Positions 35,501-48,200 of a stretch of 64,000 nt of DNA are shown here, piece by piece. This DNA comes from Perognathus longimembris pacificus (lineage: Eukaryota > Chordata > Mammalia > Rodentia > Heteromyidae). Position 1 is the stretch's first letter; every line of letters begins with the position of its first letter. Under the pieces are notes generated by a model. The model did no database searches, was not told the origin of the DNA, and saw only the letters and a program-made list of their open reading frames with translations. The stretch spans positions 17,845,528 through 17,909,527 of the forward strand of contig NC_063184.1 in assembly GCF_023159225.1 (NCBI RefSeq), given 5' to 3'. Position numbers and translations under genes: made by a program.

Positions 35501-38175
35501 TTTGAGATTCACTAGAAACAAGATTGTGTTTGTGAATCATGAAAAACAGCCTAGATACATTTCAGTGTTATACATATGCTATAAAAAGTTTTAAAGGCTG
35601 GGAGTATGGCTGAAGTGGTACAGTGCCTTTTAGGAAGCACTGCCATTAAAAAAATATATGGTTATATGCTAGAAGCTACATATGAAAGTTTAAAATTTTA
35701 TCAGGGATTTTTTTTTTAACCCTCCCTTCCCCTTTTGCTTCTGGTTGTATTGGGATCTAAATTCAGGGCCAGTACCAGAATTGCCTTTGAAGAGGAAAGT
35801 TTTAATGTTACAAATCACCTTTTATCCTATTCAATGAATAGTGTTACTTTTTATTTTTTATATCAGACAAGGACATGATAGTTTTCTTTCCATATTTGAA
35901 CTCTAAAAGATATTGTAAATTTTTTCATTAGTTAGCTTGGCTCCAAGTGAAAACAGCTCTACATTTACATATTTGTTGGCTTTCTAGAAAACATCAATTA
36001 TGAAAGTTTGTTTTACATCTTCTGAAGTACGGAAAACTTAATTCTTTTAGTTCTTTTACCTAAACAGTAACTCATGAATCACACTGTATAGAACTTCCAG
36101 AAGTATTGAGTAAGTACTCCTTCTTTCTTTACCTCTCTCTAAAACATGGCTAAAACATCTTAGAGACTGAGAATAAGAAAGAATAACGCCTTTTATGGTC
36201 TCAAATATTTCAGCTTTCAATCATGAGCTTTGACATTCACATGAGCAAAACATCTACTCTGGTTGAAAAGCAGGCAGTTTTTCTCCCCTACATGTGGAGA
36301 AACATTTTTCTTTAAGCCATTCCAAACCACTGGGATCATTTTCTCTGATTGCAGATAAGCAAAATAAAATAAACAAACTTGTGCCCATGTGGGAACTGGT
36401 TCTGCTGTCTCTTGTTCTAAAGCAGCAAAGCCTGAATGTCTCCTTAGTATGGTGAATGGGTCTCATTGTGTATGTATTGTGCTTTTCACTATTGCTGCTA
36501 ACTTCACCCTTGTTTTACTAATAGCGTTTTTTCTAAAGTGGGTTGACATTACAGTTAATTTTCAGTGGCCTCAATGTTTTTCTTTAAATTGGGCCAGACT
36601 ACTGGGCTGTTTAAAGTTAGGCAGGCTCATATAAACTGTGGCATATAAAAATAAGGAACACTTATTAGACATTTTTGAATCTGTTTTCTTATTAGAAAAC
36701 ATAAAGTCATGGAAAAAAATGTGTTCACCACAAATGTTCTGGTAAAATGAAATGATTGACTACAGAGTGCTGTACTTGTACAATAAATTGGTAGTCGTAA
36801 AGTTTCAGTTAAAGTCTGTTACATATGAACACATGTTTTAATCATTTTTGATTATGTTTCTGTTCAAAATTATGATGTGAACAATTTAGGAAATTGAGAA
36901 CTTTCTTACCTAGATGTTTAAACCCTTCTGATTTTAGTTGTATTGGTTTTAAAAACCATATATGAAAATTACTTTATCTATACAAATGACACTGAAACTG
37001 AAACTAAAAGGGAATGTTGTCATGACCCCAAGAACTGAAATTCTTCATCATTTAAGATCAGTGTTGATACAGAAATGGAATCTGTAAGAAAATCCCGACA
37101 CATGTCCAGTGTATAATATAACTTTATGAAATGATAAAATAATATTTGAGTGAAATAGGAAGAACATGGATTATTCAGCAACTGACGTGGCATGGCTTCT
37201 AGCCATATGTGCCTCCATCTGTTAAAAAAGTCCAAATGTATTAACAACATAAATAAAAATCAAGGGTGATGTAAGGAAAAACGATAAGCAGAACAATAAG
37301 AGATTTCATGGAAGTGTCTTTGGAAGTCTGTTGAGAAACTTTAATCCACAAAGCAAAGATTATGAGACTTAGTTACGTAACAGGTAGATAGATACTCTTG
37401 TTTACAAAAGACACCAAAAACAAAAGCAAAAGTGTAGCAGGAAATACTTGCAACAAATATGGAAGACAAAAGATTGTAAACAGTTTTGGACAGTGATAAA
37501 AGTTTTGAGTGGACTTAAATGGTAGAATGCAAATATGCCTTCTTAAGATGCAATATCATGAGTTTCAGAGGAATGCCTACAACAATAACATTTATTCCAT
37601 CAGATTGGCACACTTAAAAATGATTTGTGCTAGCTAACCTAGTAGGGTTATCAGGTGGCTTAATTTATATAGCTATACTGTACTTTCTTTGTCTTAGTCA
37701 TTCTATGTCACTACTAAGAACAAGCATGTAAGGAGAGAACCAAAATGTTGTTAATTTAAAAAGTTAGCATAAAGTTTTAAAGTCATATTTGATACATCCA
37801 AACTCAAAGGATGTATACCTTTAAATATGTGGTTGTGAATTTTACCTCATTTTTGTTCGCATGAACAATTCTTTTAACAAGTATACAAATGGATACTTTT
37901 GTGTAAGTGTAAATAAAATATGGACATATTCTTATTAGGTGGGTCAGTGTGGATGGCAATACAGATGGAAGTAAAATAAATGTATTAACATTTGTAATTT
38001 AATAAATACCAATACCATGTTTAAACAAGATTTTATTTCACTATACGGAAAGATGTTATTCTGAAAAAAGGCAGAATTTCACATTTTATTGAATGTATAA
38101 GTAAGTATGCACAACTGTGGATACTACTGTGTGCTTTCCTTTCCTTTGTTTTTTTGTTTCTGTTTTCCTTTTTTA
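32505..38175. other. Long unique intron stretch; possible conserved block near 35.1-35.5 kb
   Basis: Mostly AT-rich unique DNA. A T-run of about 26 lies at 33851-33876. A short ID-like fragment (ggctgggagtatggctgaag) is at about 35597-35640. The block 35110-35480 carries TAATTA-type and SOX-like words and looks like a conserved non-coding element (see findings). No exon recognised. Confidence 0.45.
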
Positions 38176-38177
38176 TT

Positions 38178-38358
38178 TTGTACTGGGGTTTGAACTTGGG
38201 ATCTCACATTTGCAAGACAAGCATTCTTTTACTACTTGAGCAACATCCCCAGGACATTTTGATTTTAGGGTCTCAAATTTTTGCCTGGTCAGCCTCTACT
38301 CACAGGCTGCCTACCAGCTTGAGTTGCTAGGATTACCAGTATGAACTAGCAAGCCCGG
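38178..38358 (-). mobile_element. Old ID-like plus B1-like composite SINE, reverse
   Basis: 'gtactggggtttgaacttgg', 'gatctcacatttgcaagaca', 'ctacttgagcaacatcccca' (ID-like, reverse), then 'gttgctaggattaccagtat' (B1-like). Confidence 0.6.
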
Positions 38359-38387
38359 TTTGACAAGTGTTTGATTTCTCTGAAGAA

Positions 38388-38530
38388 GGGGTACCCCATT
38401 CCTGGAGGTACTGCAATACCAGGTCCCAGTGTGTTGATGCTGGAGTGGGCAAAATAAGCTCTTGTTCCATGTCTCCATTTCAAATATTCACTTAATATGT
38501 TTTCCTCAGAGAGCATATCAGATATTAAAC
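38388..38530 (-). pseudogene. Truncated U2 snRNA pseudogene
   Basis: Read on the minus strand this is the 3' three quarters of the spliceosomal U2 snRNA. A run of about 27 bases at 38399-38425 (including ctggaggtactgcaatacc) matches the 3' stem-loop region exactly. The segment 'gggcaaaataagctcttgtt' plus ccatgtctcc follows the stem III area, and 'gcatatcagatattaaac' matches the region just after the branch-point pairing segment. A short insertion follows the matching run, and the Sm site is degraded. The 5' end of U2, with the GUAGUA branch-site recognition sequence, is missing. It is a dead retro-copy with no role expected. Identified by recall of the U2 sequence. Confidence 0.88.
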
Positions 38531-38754
38531 ATAACTGTTACAGCTTTTGAATAACATTCAAGTTATATCAAATGATCACTCCCAATTTTTGAGTGAGACT
38601 TGAATTTGGCTCAAGTTTTCTACTTAATTCTTGTGCTTTGTAATTCTGCCTTCCTGTAACTAGGGAGGCCCAATTGCTTTAACTCCTAAAAGAAAATGGC
38701 TGAGAGCCAGGGGCTTTTGTCATGCTGAACTAGCTGTCTTGTGACATAAAGCCA

Positions 38755-38830
38755 TTCACTCCCATGGTACAGAGACTCAATTTCTCCTTTCCTTAAATGG
38801 GAATAATAGTGTTGACATTTAAGAAGTTTG
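38755..38830 (+). repeat. MIR core fragment
   Basis: 'acagagactcaatttctcct', 'ttccttaaatgggaataata' and gtgttgac resemble the MIR core (cctcagtttcctcatctgtaaaatggg). Short and diverged. Confidence 0.5.
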
Positions 38831-39084
38831 TATTTTTAGATTATTTAGACTACTGTATATAAGTGCATAGTAATAATAGTGTTAGGGTTGTCAAGTTCTG
38901 TTGCTAGTCTACGTATTAGAGAATGCTATAGCAAACTCACCATGGAGAGTTTTATTACTTTTTGGTAATATGCCAATTTAGAGAAGTTAAACCTTGATAT
39001 TTTTGGATTATGTAATACTAAGATGCTTATATTAATGTATCATTGCAGCTTGATCTTCTCATAATGTTAAACCCAGAAAGGACC

Positions 39085-39210
39085 TTGAAGATGAGGATAC
39101 AGCTCCCTTTTAAAGATGGTCAAACTGAGGTGACTGCCTTGTCCAAGGTTACACGGCTGCTTGATGATGGGGATGGGACTTCATGTCAGCACCGGGCAAG
39201 GGAGTGTTTG
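39085..39210 (-). repeat. MIR SINE relic, reverse
   Basis: 'ttttaaagatggtcaaactg', 'aggtgactgccttgtccaag', 'gttacacggctgcttgatga' is the reverse MIR core (gatgaggaaactgag ... ttgcccaaggtcacacagct). The open frame over it is incidental. Confidence 0.7.
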
Positions 39211-39214
39211 TGGC

Positions 39215-40600
39215 AGAAAGAAGTGAAAACAATTCCTGCCTTACTCTAAATCTAGGCCTCATTACACATGTGACAGATATTCTTAAGTCTAAGCAATTTA
39301 TACCAGTGGAATTGCTGCCTAAAAGAAGAAAAGAGTTCCTTTTTAGAAGCTGGGTAGCTTTGCATTTAGCTATGCTTTAACATATTCTAGCAATGAAACA
39401 GATCATGTGTTGCAGAAAACAAATGTAAACACTTGTATGTTTTGTCTTAATTGGAGATTATCTAGTGATTTCCTTTGACTTCATGTATGAATTCTAAAAA
39501 ATGTATTTCTCTCTAAGAGGAAATTTAATTGGAATAGGCAGCATAGTAAAGATGTACAAAAGTACAAAGTATGGAAAGCATTCTTTACAAACCTCAGCAT
39601 GATGAATGACTTTTCCTCAGCGTGAACTTAGTTGTTTCATTGTTTAGATCAAGAATGAAGTTCATAATAGCAATTCCACTGGAAATGTTGAAATAGGGAA
39701 GGCCTGATAGCAAGTTTGGCTCATACCATGCTATTTTACATCAAATCAGTTTTCTAGTTTGTATGTCATTTTTTATGTCATTAGAATGTGTGAATTTCTG
39801 TTTATATCAAAGGGATATTTTAAAATAAAAATGCATGTTTACATGTAATTTAGAAAAGTTTGTGTAAATATGTTCATTATGTTGGCATTTGTAATTATTT
39901 TGTCTGTCTTGAATTATGGTGATTTGTTTTAAGTAACTTTCAAATGTTTTAAAACAAAAAATTTATGTGTTAAGTTGCTTTGGAAAGTTTGGTAGACTTT
40001 TACTTTGTTCCTTTTTAAAAAAACTAAATTATTCAAAAATATCAAATAGAAATAATAGCAATCAGTGTGGAGCCAGTTCAGAATTCTTCAGAAATGCTTT
40101 ACTTTTAGATAGTCAATATAGCATAAAAATCTGGAATAGCATTTAAGACTACTATATGAACTATCTTTTGTATCTTAAAGTGGTGTTAAAATTAATTTGG
40201 AAAGCAGTGGCAGACTTGTTTCCGCACTCTGGTAACACTAACACCTTTCACCACTAGACTGGCATCCCAGTTTACATTCTGAGTCTATCTCTAACATATT
40301 TGTAAGGGATGCCTGGGCCAAGATGTATGAGTTGGCCATTAGGTGATCCAAACAGGCTTTCTGACTAATGTTTTATAATGTTTCTCATGTTTTATAATGT
40401 GACTGTGATTCATATTTCCTGGATACAAAGTATTTATGAGGGTAGTTTATATATGTGAACTAATCTTCTTAGGTTGTATCTGCTAAATAAAATTGGCAAT
40501 GTTTTAGCTTATTTCTCCTTATGACCCAAATTATTTGTTCCTGTGAAATTGACTCAGTATATTAATTTGTTAATTGTTTGTTTACTTTTTTCCCTTTCCC
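39215..40600. other. Unique AT-rich intron
   Basis: Nothing recognised: no SINE dimer, no microsatellite of note, no exon. Confidence 0.5.
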
Positions 40601-40605
40601 TATGT

Positions 40606-40690
40606 TTCTGGAGGGCAGAGACCATTATCCTACTCAGGTTTGCATGCCTATTGCCAAGCACAGAGATAAACACACATAAGTGTTATCTAA
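40606..40690 (+). repeat. L2 3' end relic
   Basis: 'ctggagggcagagaccatta', then 'gcatgcctattgccaagcac' and 'agataaacacacataagtg' follow the L2 3' terminal consensus (gagggcagggactttgtc ... cccagcacctagcacagt). Confidence 0.6.
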
Positions 40691-40954
40691 AAATGTGTGT
40701 GTGTGAGGGGGAATCCATCCAAATTAGCTGTGGTTCTCTGCGAATGACAGTTCTTGATGATACAGGGAAGACTATAAATATGGCTTTATAGAATAATGAT
40801 TATGACCTGATAAAAATAAATTATACATTCTGTAGTGGAAATTATAATGGTGCCTACTACACATCATTTACTGATGTTCACTACATGTTCCCAGTAATAG
40901 GGTATTACAATAAAAGAGGCAAGTCTCTATCTCAGCGTCATAAATCTGACATAT

Positions 40955-41095
40955 AATATATATATATATATACACACACACTTACATATGCACACACACA
41001 CATATAAATGTACTGGGCTATATCAATCCACCCACCCATTCATCTGTTTATCCGTCCAGCCATCCACCTATCTCCATCCATCCATCCATCTGTTG
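40955..41095. repeat. (TA)n(CA)n and (CATC)n simple repeats
   Basis: (at)n at 40957-40972 runs into (ac)n, interrupted to about 41003. An imperfect catc/ccat tetramer array occupies 41027-41092. Likely variable in length. Confidence 0.85.
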
Positions 41096-41162
41096 GTCTA
41101 AAGGTACTTGCTACCTATGATATTGACAGACATATTTATTGGTAAATTGAAATAAAGGTTCA

Positions 41163-41470
41163 TTTGAGCCAGGCATGGTGGCATAAACCTGTTATCTTAG
41201 CAATGTGGGTAGTTGAGACCAGGAATCATGGTTTGAGACCACTTGAGCAAGTTAAATTTTGGAGCCTCAATCTTAACTAATGGCTGACACAATAGCATGT
41301 GCCTGTTATTGTGTGCTTTTTTGTAATCCTAGCAACATAGATAGGGCTGCACAAGTAAGAGAATTGTAGCCCTGGCTGGCCCATATCTTGAAAGTAGTGC
41401 AGAAAGGGGCTGTCTAGTGCTTGTCTAGAAAACATGTTCCTGAGTTAATCCCCAGTACAAAACAAAAACG
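41163..41470 (+). mobile_element. Old B1-like/ID-like composite SINE
   Basis: Starts 'gagccaggcatggtggcata' (7SL/B1-like head). A second B1-like unit is visible near 'tttttgtaatcctagcaaca' and 'tagccctggctggcccatat'. It ends in an ID-like part, 'cctgagttaatccccagtac', plus an A-rich tail. Confidence 0.65.
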
Positions 41471-42289
41471 GTAAAATGCAAAAACCAAAGCCAAATACCA
41501 ATCACTGGTACAGAAAACCAAAACAAACAAAATCTGGTTTGCCTCCAGCTACTTTAGGAAGGAGTCTCAGACTTTGTGATAGTGGTCTGCAGTGTTGGCC
41601 TGCAGGGAGCTGTTAACACTCACTGACTTGTGCTGATTCTAGAATCTGTAGAGGAGATGTAAGAATCCGCAATCTTTAGGAATTAGAGGAATCTCTGGAG
41701 TTGGAATGTATTCCAATTATGTGTCCCTAGTGGGAAAACCCCAAAGGAATTAGCCACAGGCCACAGGATGAAATCTGAGCAGAGCTAGTGGGTTTAAAAG
41801 CTGCTTCCTTAACTCTTGGTTCAGTTGCTTTGTGTTAGCACTGTTTGAAACAGTGGAAGGAGAAGTCAAAACACCCAAGCTATTCTAACAAATGATACAA
41901 TAGCAAAATCATTATGGTAAGGCTGACAGAAACAATCAAGCAAAACTACCTCCATGGTTTATTCGCAAATGGTGAAAACAGGTTCAGCATCTGCGATGTC
42001 ATGCAGAAGATCTTCATTGCACACAACAGTACTTAAGTTTCCGTCAGGGTGGGAGAGGATCACAATTGTCTGCTGGCTTGTGGCTGTGTGTGGGGGACTG
42101 CCTTAACGCACCTTCCTCCATGCCTAGCCTTGGAATAGGTATCTTCTTTGGAAAATGACTGGTTTATACTCCACACTGGTAAACTGTGTGGGTTTGAAGA
42201 GACCTTGGGCCAGCTTCTGTCACACAGATCTGATGTCTTCCTGGTGCAACATGGCCAATGTATAGTATGCATTCACTTAGTTCTTCCTA

Positions 42290-44050
42290 CATGGTATGCT
42301 ACTGTATTAGAAATAGGATAGATAGTAGTATGTCAGGGAGCTTGGACAGCTTGTCAATGACCATAATTATTGACAAAAGCTATTAAACTTAAAAAGTAGA
42401 CAATAGGGATTATTGTTGTATTTGTTACTACACCTGCATCAACAGTAACTTTCATTTAAGGTTTATGTGTTCTTAGAATCCTATTGTATATGATTTACAT
42501 ATTACAAAACTTTCTAGAAGAAACTCTTAGTTTAAATATGTTCTTTTGATGTAGTTCTTACTTGGCTTCAAAATATTTCTTTAGTGGCTTGACTGCACAC
42601 CTTTGTGTGGAAGGATTAGATGTGATTACTATGAGTAGTTATTAGCAAACTTGAACTATAATCATAGGTCTCCTAAGTTCAACGTGTGGCTCTCAATTGT
42701 ACTCAAATATGCCAAAGTGTAAAAGGTGAGATAATCTGCAATAACAGACTCTGAGAGCATTCCTTGATTAAAATAATATTAATTTGGAAATAGTTATCGA
42801 ATTGAAAATTTAAGGAAAATATGTTTGTGATAAAACCCTTGAATAAAGTGACACCAAAAATGTACAGAAAATAGAAAATTTTATCTTTAAAAAGAGTGTC
42901 ATTCTTTAAATTACTTCTGGCCATTTTGAAGAGTCTTAACATACACAAAAAAATGAAAAGATGAATCGGTTTATCAAAACAAAATATTGAAAACAGTTCA
43001 TTCATTTTCCATGTAGCTTCTCATCATAATACTAAGAAGCAGTAAAACGAATGGAAGTTGCTAGACATTGAGGAAGATGAGAACTATGTTACACTTTATT
43101 ACTGACTACTAATAGGATTTGTATCTAGAAAAGTTTCATTTAATTGTATAAGCAAATAAAATGCCCTGAAGGTAATGTAGGTAATGGCTAACTTCCATAT
43201 TATATTGTAATTAAAACATAAAGAGGATTTTAAAATGATTTAAAGTTTTCTGAGAGTAAAGCCAGTTGGATTTTATTTTAGGAAGTCATTCACTTTTAAA
43301 CAGTTACTGCATCTTAACAAAGTTAGGAAATAATTTTTTCCTCTTCTGCGTTTAATGGGTTCTTACTCTTGTTTAACCTTAACATATAACCTTAAGGTTA
43401 TACATGTGTCTCCTCTTGACACGTTTTCCCCAAATAAAAACAAAACAAATTCTTGCCTTAGGAGACCTATGATTATAGTTCAAGTTTACCAATCTGTTCA
43501 AAAGAAAAAAAAAACAATGAGAAGGAAACATTCTTGAGGCTTTATCATTGCAAAAATGTTTAGTTTCTGGGTTGTTGATCTGGTCTATTGAAACAATAAG
43601 TCTTTCTGGCTAATGTTAAAATTGGATAATTCACAATTTTCCCCTCACACTTTTCTCTAGGATTCAGAACTAGTTGTGGAGAAGACCTATAGAAAGACGG
43701 AAACATGTTTAAATGAGAGTGCTAGTTAATGCCTCCGTGGAAAATGCTTGTAGGTTTGCTAATTGTCTGTTAGTGTTGACAGCAAGAAGTTATAATTTAG
43801 ACTCTTAAAAGTTTGAAGCAAAACAGTTATATCAAAAAAGTTGTTTGGTCCCATTTTATTCTTTCTGTATATGATCTTAAACTATGAGATGCACAGTGGT
43901 ATTTTGAATAAAAATGTACAGTTTTTCAATAGACAAGTTCAGGAAATGTTTCTTGGATCTCCTTAATCTTTGATCATGGCTGGAATCACAGTGAAGGAGT
44001 TTCCTTCATATAAGTTCTATGTGTAAATTAAAAATATATACTTCTTTTGA
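42290..44050. other. Unique AT-rich intron
   Basis: No repeat family or exon recognised. The preceding segment 41959-42279 may hold a decayed coding copy on the minus strand (see findings). Confidence 0.45.
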
Positions 44051-44062
44051 TAAAACTCACTA

Positions 44063-44254
44063 TTTTTTTTTTTGCCAGTCCTGGGGCTTGGACTCAGGGT
44101 CTGAGCACTCTCCCTGGCTTTTTTGCTCAAGGCCTCTACCACTTGAGCCACAGCGCCATTTCGGCTTTTTCTGTTTATGTGGTACTGAGGAATCAAGCCT
44201 AAGGCTTCATGCGTGCTAAGGCAAGCTCTCTACCGCTAAGCCATGTACCCAGCC
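44063..44254 (-). mobile_element. IDL-Geo SINE with small internal deletion
   Basis: T-run, then gccagtcctggggcttgg, ending 'ctaagccatgtacccagcc'. About ten bases of the Geo centre are missing (ctcaaggcctctaccacttg). Perfect target-site duplication taaaactcac at 44051-44060 and 44257-44266. Confidence 0.92.
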
Positions 44255-45034
44255 AGTAAAACTCACCTTTTTTAAACACATAAAGGTGAGTAAGCCACTA
44301 ACATAATAAATGGATATTCTTTCAGACAAGTGCCCTCTTCCTTTAATTATCTGTTGATCTTGTATCCTGTACATAATGATCACCTTAATGGACATTTTGT
44401 ATTCTGAGACCCTAGATTGCATTATTTTAATGTTACTCTCCCCCCGCCCCCTTTAGTTACTTTCAAGGCAAGAGTTTAGATGACTTTGGCAAAGTCCCAG
44501 ATATTTTAAGTTGCTGGGAAAGTTCATTCAATATAGAATCATGTTGCCATATTGGATGTATATTGGAATCAAGTGTCATATGTTTGAATGGGACAAAGTC
44601 ATATGATAACCTTACATTTAATGACAGGGAGACATTCAGTCTTTTTTTTAAATGAAAAAATCATAAATGACACACATACTGTTGTGTACCAAAGGGAAAT
44701 GTGAAAAGGTGTGTAAATTGTTAAGAAATAGGTCGTGGATTTTAGGAATCAGAAAATAGATTTTATTCTATTCTGGGGATATGTTTGAAGTTCATCTAGG
44801 AACTTTTTTTTTTATTGGTGAAACTGAAAAAAGGACACAAAATTGTTTCTATAGTTGACTCAGTACTAAGTACTTACTGGGCATTTTGTTTTATTTCCTA
44901 CACAGGTATTGCAATAAGGTATGAAGGTTTTGTAATGCAATGCCACACTCCAGTGGCTAAAAATGCTTACAGCTTTGACTCATTGACCTACCCAAGATTT
45001 AGTCATTAGGAAATAACTCCATTAAGAAATGTAG

Positions 45035-45240
45035 AGTAATATGCCTGTTGTTAATGGCTCACTCAGGAGGCTGAAACCTAAAGGATCATGGATTGAAGCC
45101 AGCGTGAACAGAAAAGTCCCAAGAGACTTTATCTCCAGTAAAATGCAGGACTGGAAATGTGGCTCAAGTAGTAGAGCACCAGCTGGGAGCAAGAAAGCTG
45201 AGCAAGAGCATGAAGTCCTGAGTTTAAAACCCTTCTTCTC
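45035..45240 (+). mobile_element. B1-like plus ID/Geo-like dimer, intermediate type
   Basis: Left: 'ggctcactcaggaggctgaa' and 'aggatcatggattgaagcca'. A linker related to the B1-Geo family follows: 'agagactttatctccagtaa'. Right: 'aaatgtggctcaagtagtag' and 'aagtcctgagtttaaaaccc'. The right monomer is nearer ID than modern Geo. Confidence 0.65.
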
Positions 45241-45244
45241 TAAG

Positions 45245-48200
45245 GAAAAAGAAGTATTAAGAAGTTGATTATTGAAGGCTTATCTACAAAAAGTAAAAAA
45301 AATTGGAGTCAACCTAAATATGCAACAGAATAGTGGCAGTCATGTTAATTAATTTGATACACACAGGAGTGACTCCATTCTGTAAGCAGTCAGGGTAGAA
45401 AAAAAAGAAAATGTTAACCTCTGAAGTTTATAGAATATTACAGAATTCTTACAGATAGTAACTGCAAAAATGTGGCACACAAGGAAATGTTTAAATATTT
45501 ATGATGAAATGTCAAATGCAAATGCAGAATAGGAGACTATAAGCAAATCATAACTACAGCTGTGTTGTCCCCTCTATTCTGATATACAAAAATTAAGGAA
45601 AAGCATAAAATAAAATGTGTAGTTTAGATTTGCTGTTCTGATGACAATTTTATAAGCATATTGTCAGGTGATACCATTTTGAGGAACGTACATTGGAATG
45701 ACACTTGAGATGGGTTTAGAAAAGACAGCAGCAGACAGTGTGTCTGTTTTTCTCTTTTTCACTTGGAAACCAGTGTGTGAGTAGAGGCAAGCTGCTCTTT
45801 CTTTTCTCCTACACAGCTGGAGTATGGCCTTCACTGTGGGTGCCCTCTTACAGACAAGGTGGGAGTTAGTGCCTCATATCAACAAGGGAAAGTTGAAGGG
45901 GACAGTCACTACTTGTATATGGGGTGCATATGTATTTTGTGTGTGTGGTGCTGTGGAACAGTGTGTATCGTGTGTATGCTTTATGTGATGTGGTATGTGT
46001 TCTGTTTGCATGATGTGTAGTGTGTGCTGGTATTTTGTGTGTGGGATGTGTGTGTATATGTGTACTCTAATGGGTTAAACATTGCCTTAGTTTGGGTTAT
46101 TTCTATCCTCAGAGTATAAACATTTTTAGAGGAGAAAAAGCTAAAATATTTAGACAGCTGTTTCCTTTATTTTTAAAAAAAAATACACAGATATTTTTAC
46201 TACTTCACAGACACCATCATGCCTTTATAATTAACTAGCATGTTTAGTTCTGCTTTTGGTAGCACTGTTTTGATATCAGTCCCCTGTTTTCCCCTCTTAA
46301 AAAAATCATTGTTATTTGTGAATTTGTTCGAACGTAGGGTACCTCAAAATTCAAATGACTCAACAGTAGTTACTTTCGAATCTAGTTTTCCATTATTTTT
46401 GTAGTAACGACAATGTGACTCTTCGTGGTAGACATTATTTTACAGTAAATTATGTATAAGCTAAGTAACATAAATTATCAGCTAAGACTTGTAAAAAGTA
46501 GATTAATGTCCTGCACCTGTGACTTTACAACACCAGAACATCTACTCACTTTGGCTTTTCAGCCAGACACCAGGCTCTTTTAGTGATTTATTAATTTAAT
46601 GGATGAATTTGGCAGTGAAAGTTAATGTTCAGTTCCTTGAGATATAGGGCCTTGAATGTATGTCTGTCACCAGGAGGTGAGGCAGTCTAAACTGCTGGCT
46701 GGGCCATGAACTCTGCCTTCTCTGGATCCTGTAGACTCCTATTTTTATAGCAGATTCTACTTTGGTTGTTGGAACAGCTTTCCCCTGGCAGGGCAAAGGG
46801 CTTTCTTGAAGGTGACAGTCTCCTCGACTTGTCTGACTCTCATAGTTGGGGGAGTGAGGGAAAAAACTACAGTGAAGCCAGGACCTGGGATGTTGAAAAC
46901 TTTACTTCCATTCGTATTTGAGTTTGCATAAAGCTGAAGTTGCCAGCCTTTAATTCACAATTTAACTGTCTTTGGACAAACTCACTAATTTAGGCACTTT
47001 GCCCACATCAATTGAAAAAAAAAAGGAGAGATTAATAGAAAACTAGCTACTATTGTGTTTTCTTTTTTTATGCTATGTGATCCATATGTTTTGGAAGGTT
47101 GAAAACTAATTTTGTGCATCAATTGAATTGTGCTAAATTGAAATATTGAGTATCTCTCTTGCCCTGGGTACAGAAGGATGATGTGTCCCTGAACAGAGGA
47201 CTTGGCCTGTTTGATTGAGAACAGAGCACAGGCCCCACTGGAGGCACCAAACAGCAAACTTCCAGCAGAGACTTGGCCCATATGTATAAGAAAGTTAAAG
47301 TGGTTTTGCCACTGTATTTTTTTTTTTTTATCAGAGGCTTATGTTTCCATGCTGGACATTTATAAAATAGAGCTCTGTCAAGAAGAAAAGTCAGCCTCAG
47401 TTCTTTCTGAAGGCTCTATGTAATTGTTTTGCCCTTGTTTGTTCACTACTTAATATATGTGCAAACATTAAAAATCTATAAAAAGTAACTTTTTCACTAG
47501 TATCTTTAATAATTTAAAGTATGTTTAAAGTAATCAAAGATGTAAAATTAGTGGCTACTTCAAAGGTTTTACTTCTCAGAACAAGATAAATTTGCTAAGC
47601 TATTGCTGTTAGTCACTACTTCTCTCAATTATTGGGTTTGAGAAACAAGGAGTTGAGAATACTCTTAATTTTTAAACATTACAGGTTTCATAGACTTAGC
47701 CCTCCACTACTGATTTTTTCTCTTATTGATTTTTTCTCTTATTTTAGCAGAAAAGATATATTAATATTATGCACACATTTTTTTGTTGTAAAACCTTAAA
47801 CTTAGTGGACCAAGTAAGCATGATTTCCACTAAGAAAAAGGTTAACAATGGCTTTAAAAAGCCTGAAGGTTCAAGTCTCAGCTGTTGAAAACTGATCCTG
47901 GGCCACTGACACTAAAGCACTCTCCTGAGAGAGGCTGAACTCCATCACAGGTGACAGCTGACCCACTTTCTCAGACCTTGTTAAAGGACCATGCTCCTTT
48001 TGTAGGTCTTCATATTCTGGTGATGCCTTGTCATAACCAGCTGTGATTGCCGAAGCTGAATCCCTTACACTTAGTTTTATTTTTACAATTTTAGTGTAAC
48101 CAGTTTTAGAGCAGTGGTTAAGACAAAACCTTTGGTAAAATCTTGATAATATTGACTGATTCATTTTGCAATGAAATCAGGGCCAGTTTGGTTAAAGAGT

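Noticed and set aside
38388..38530. Functional U2 snRNA gene
   Set aside because: It lacks the 5' quarter, has a degraded Sm site, and I see no snRNA promoter on the minus strand.
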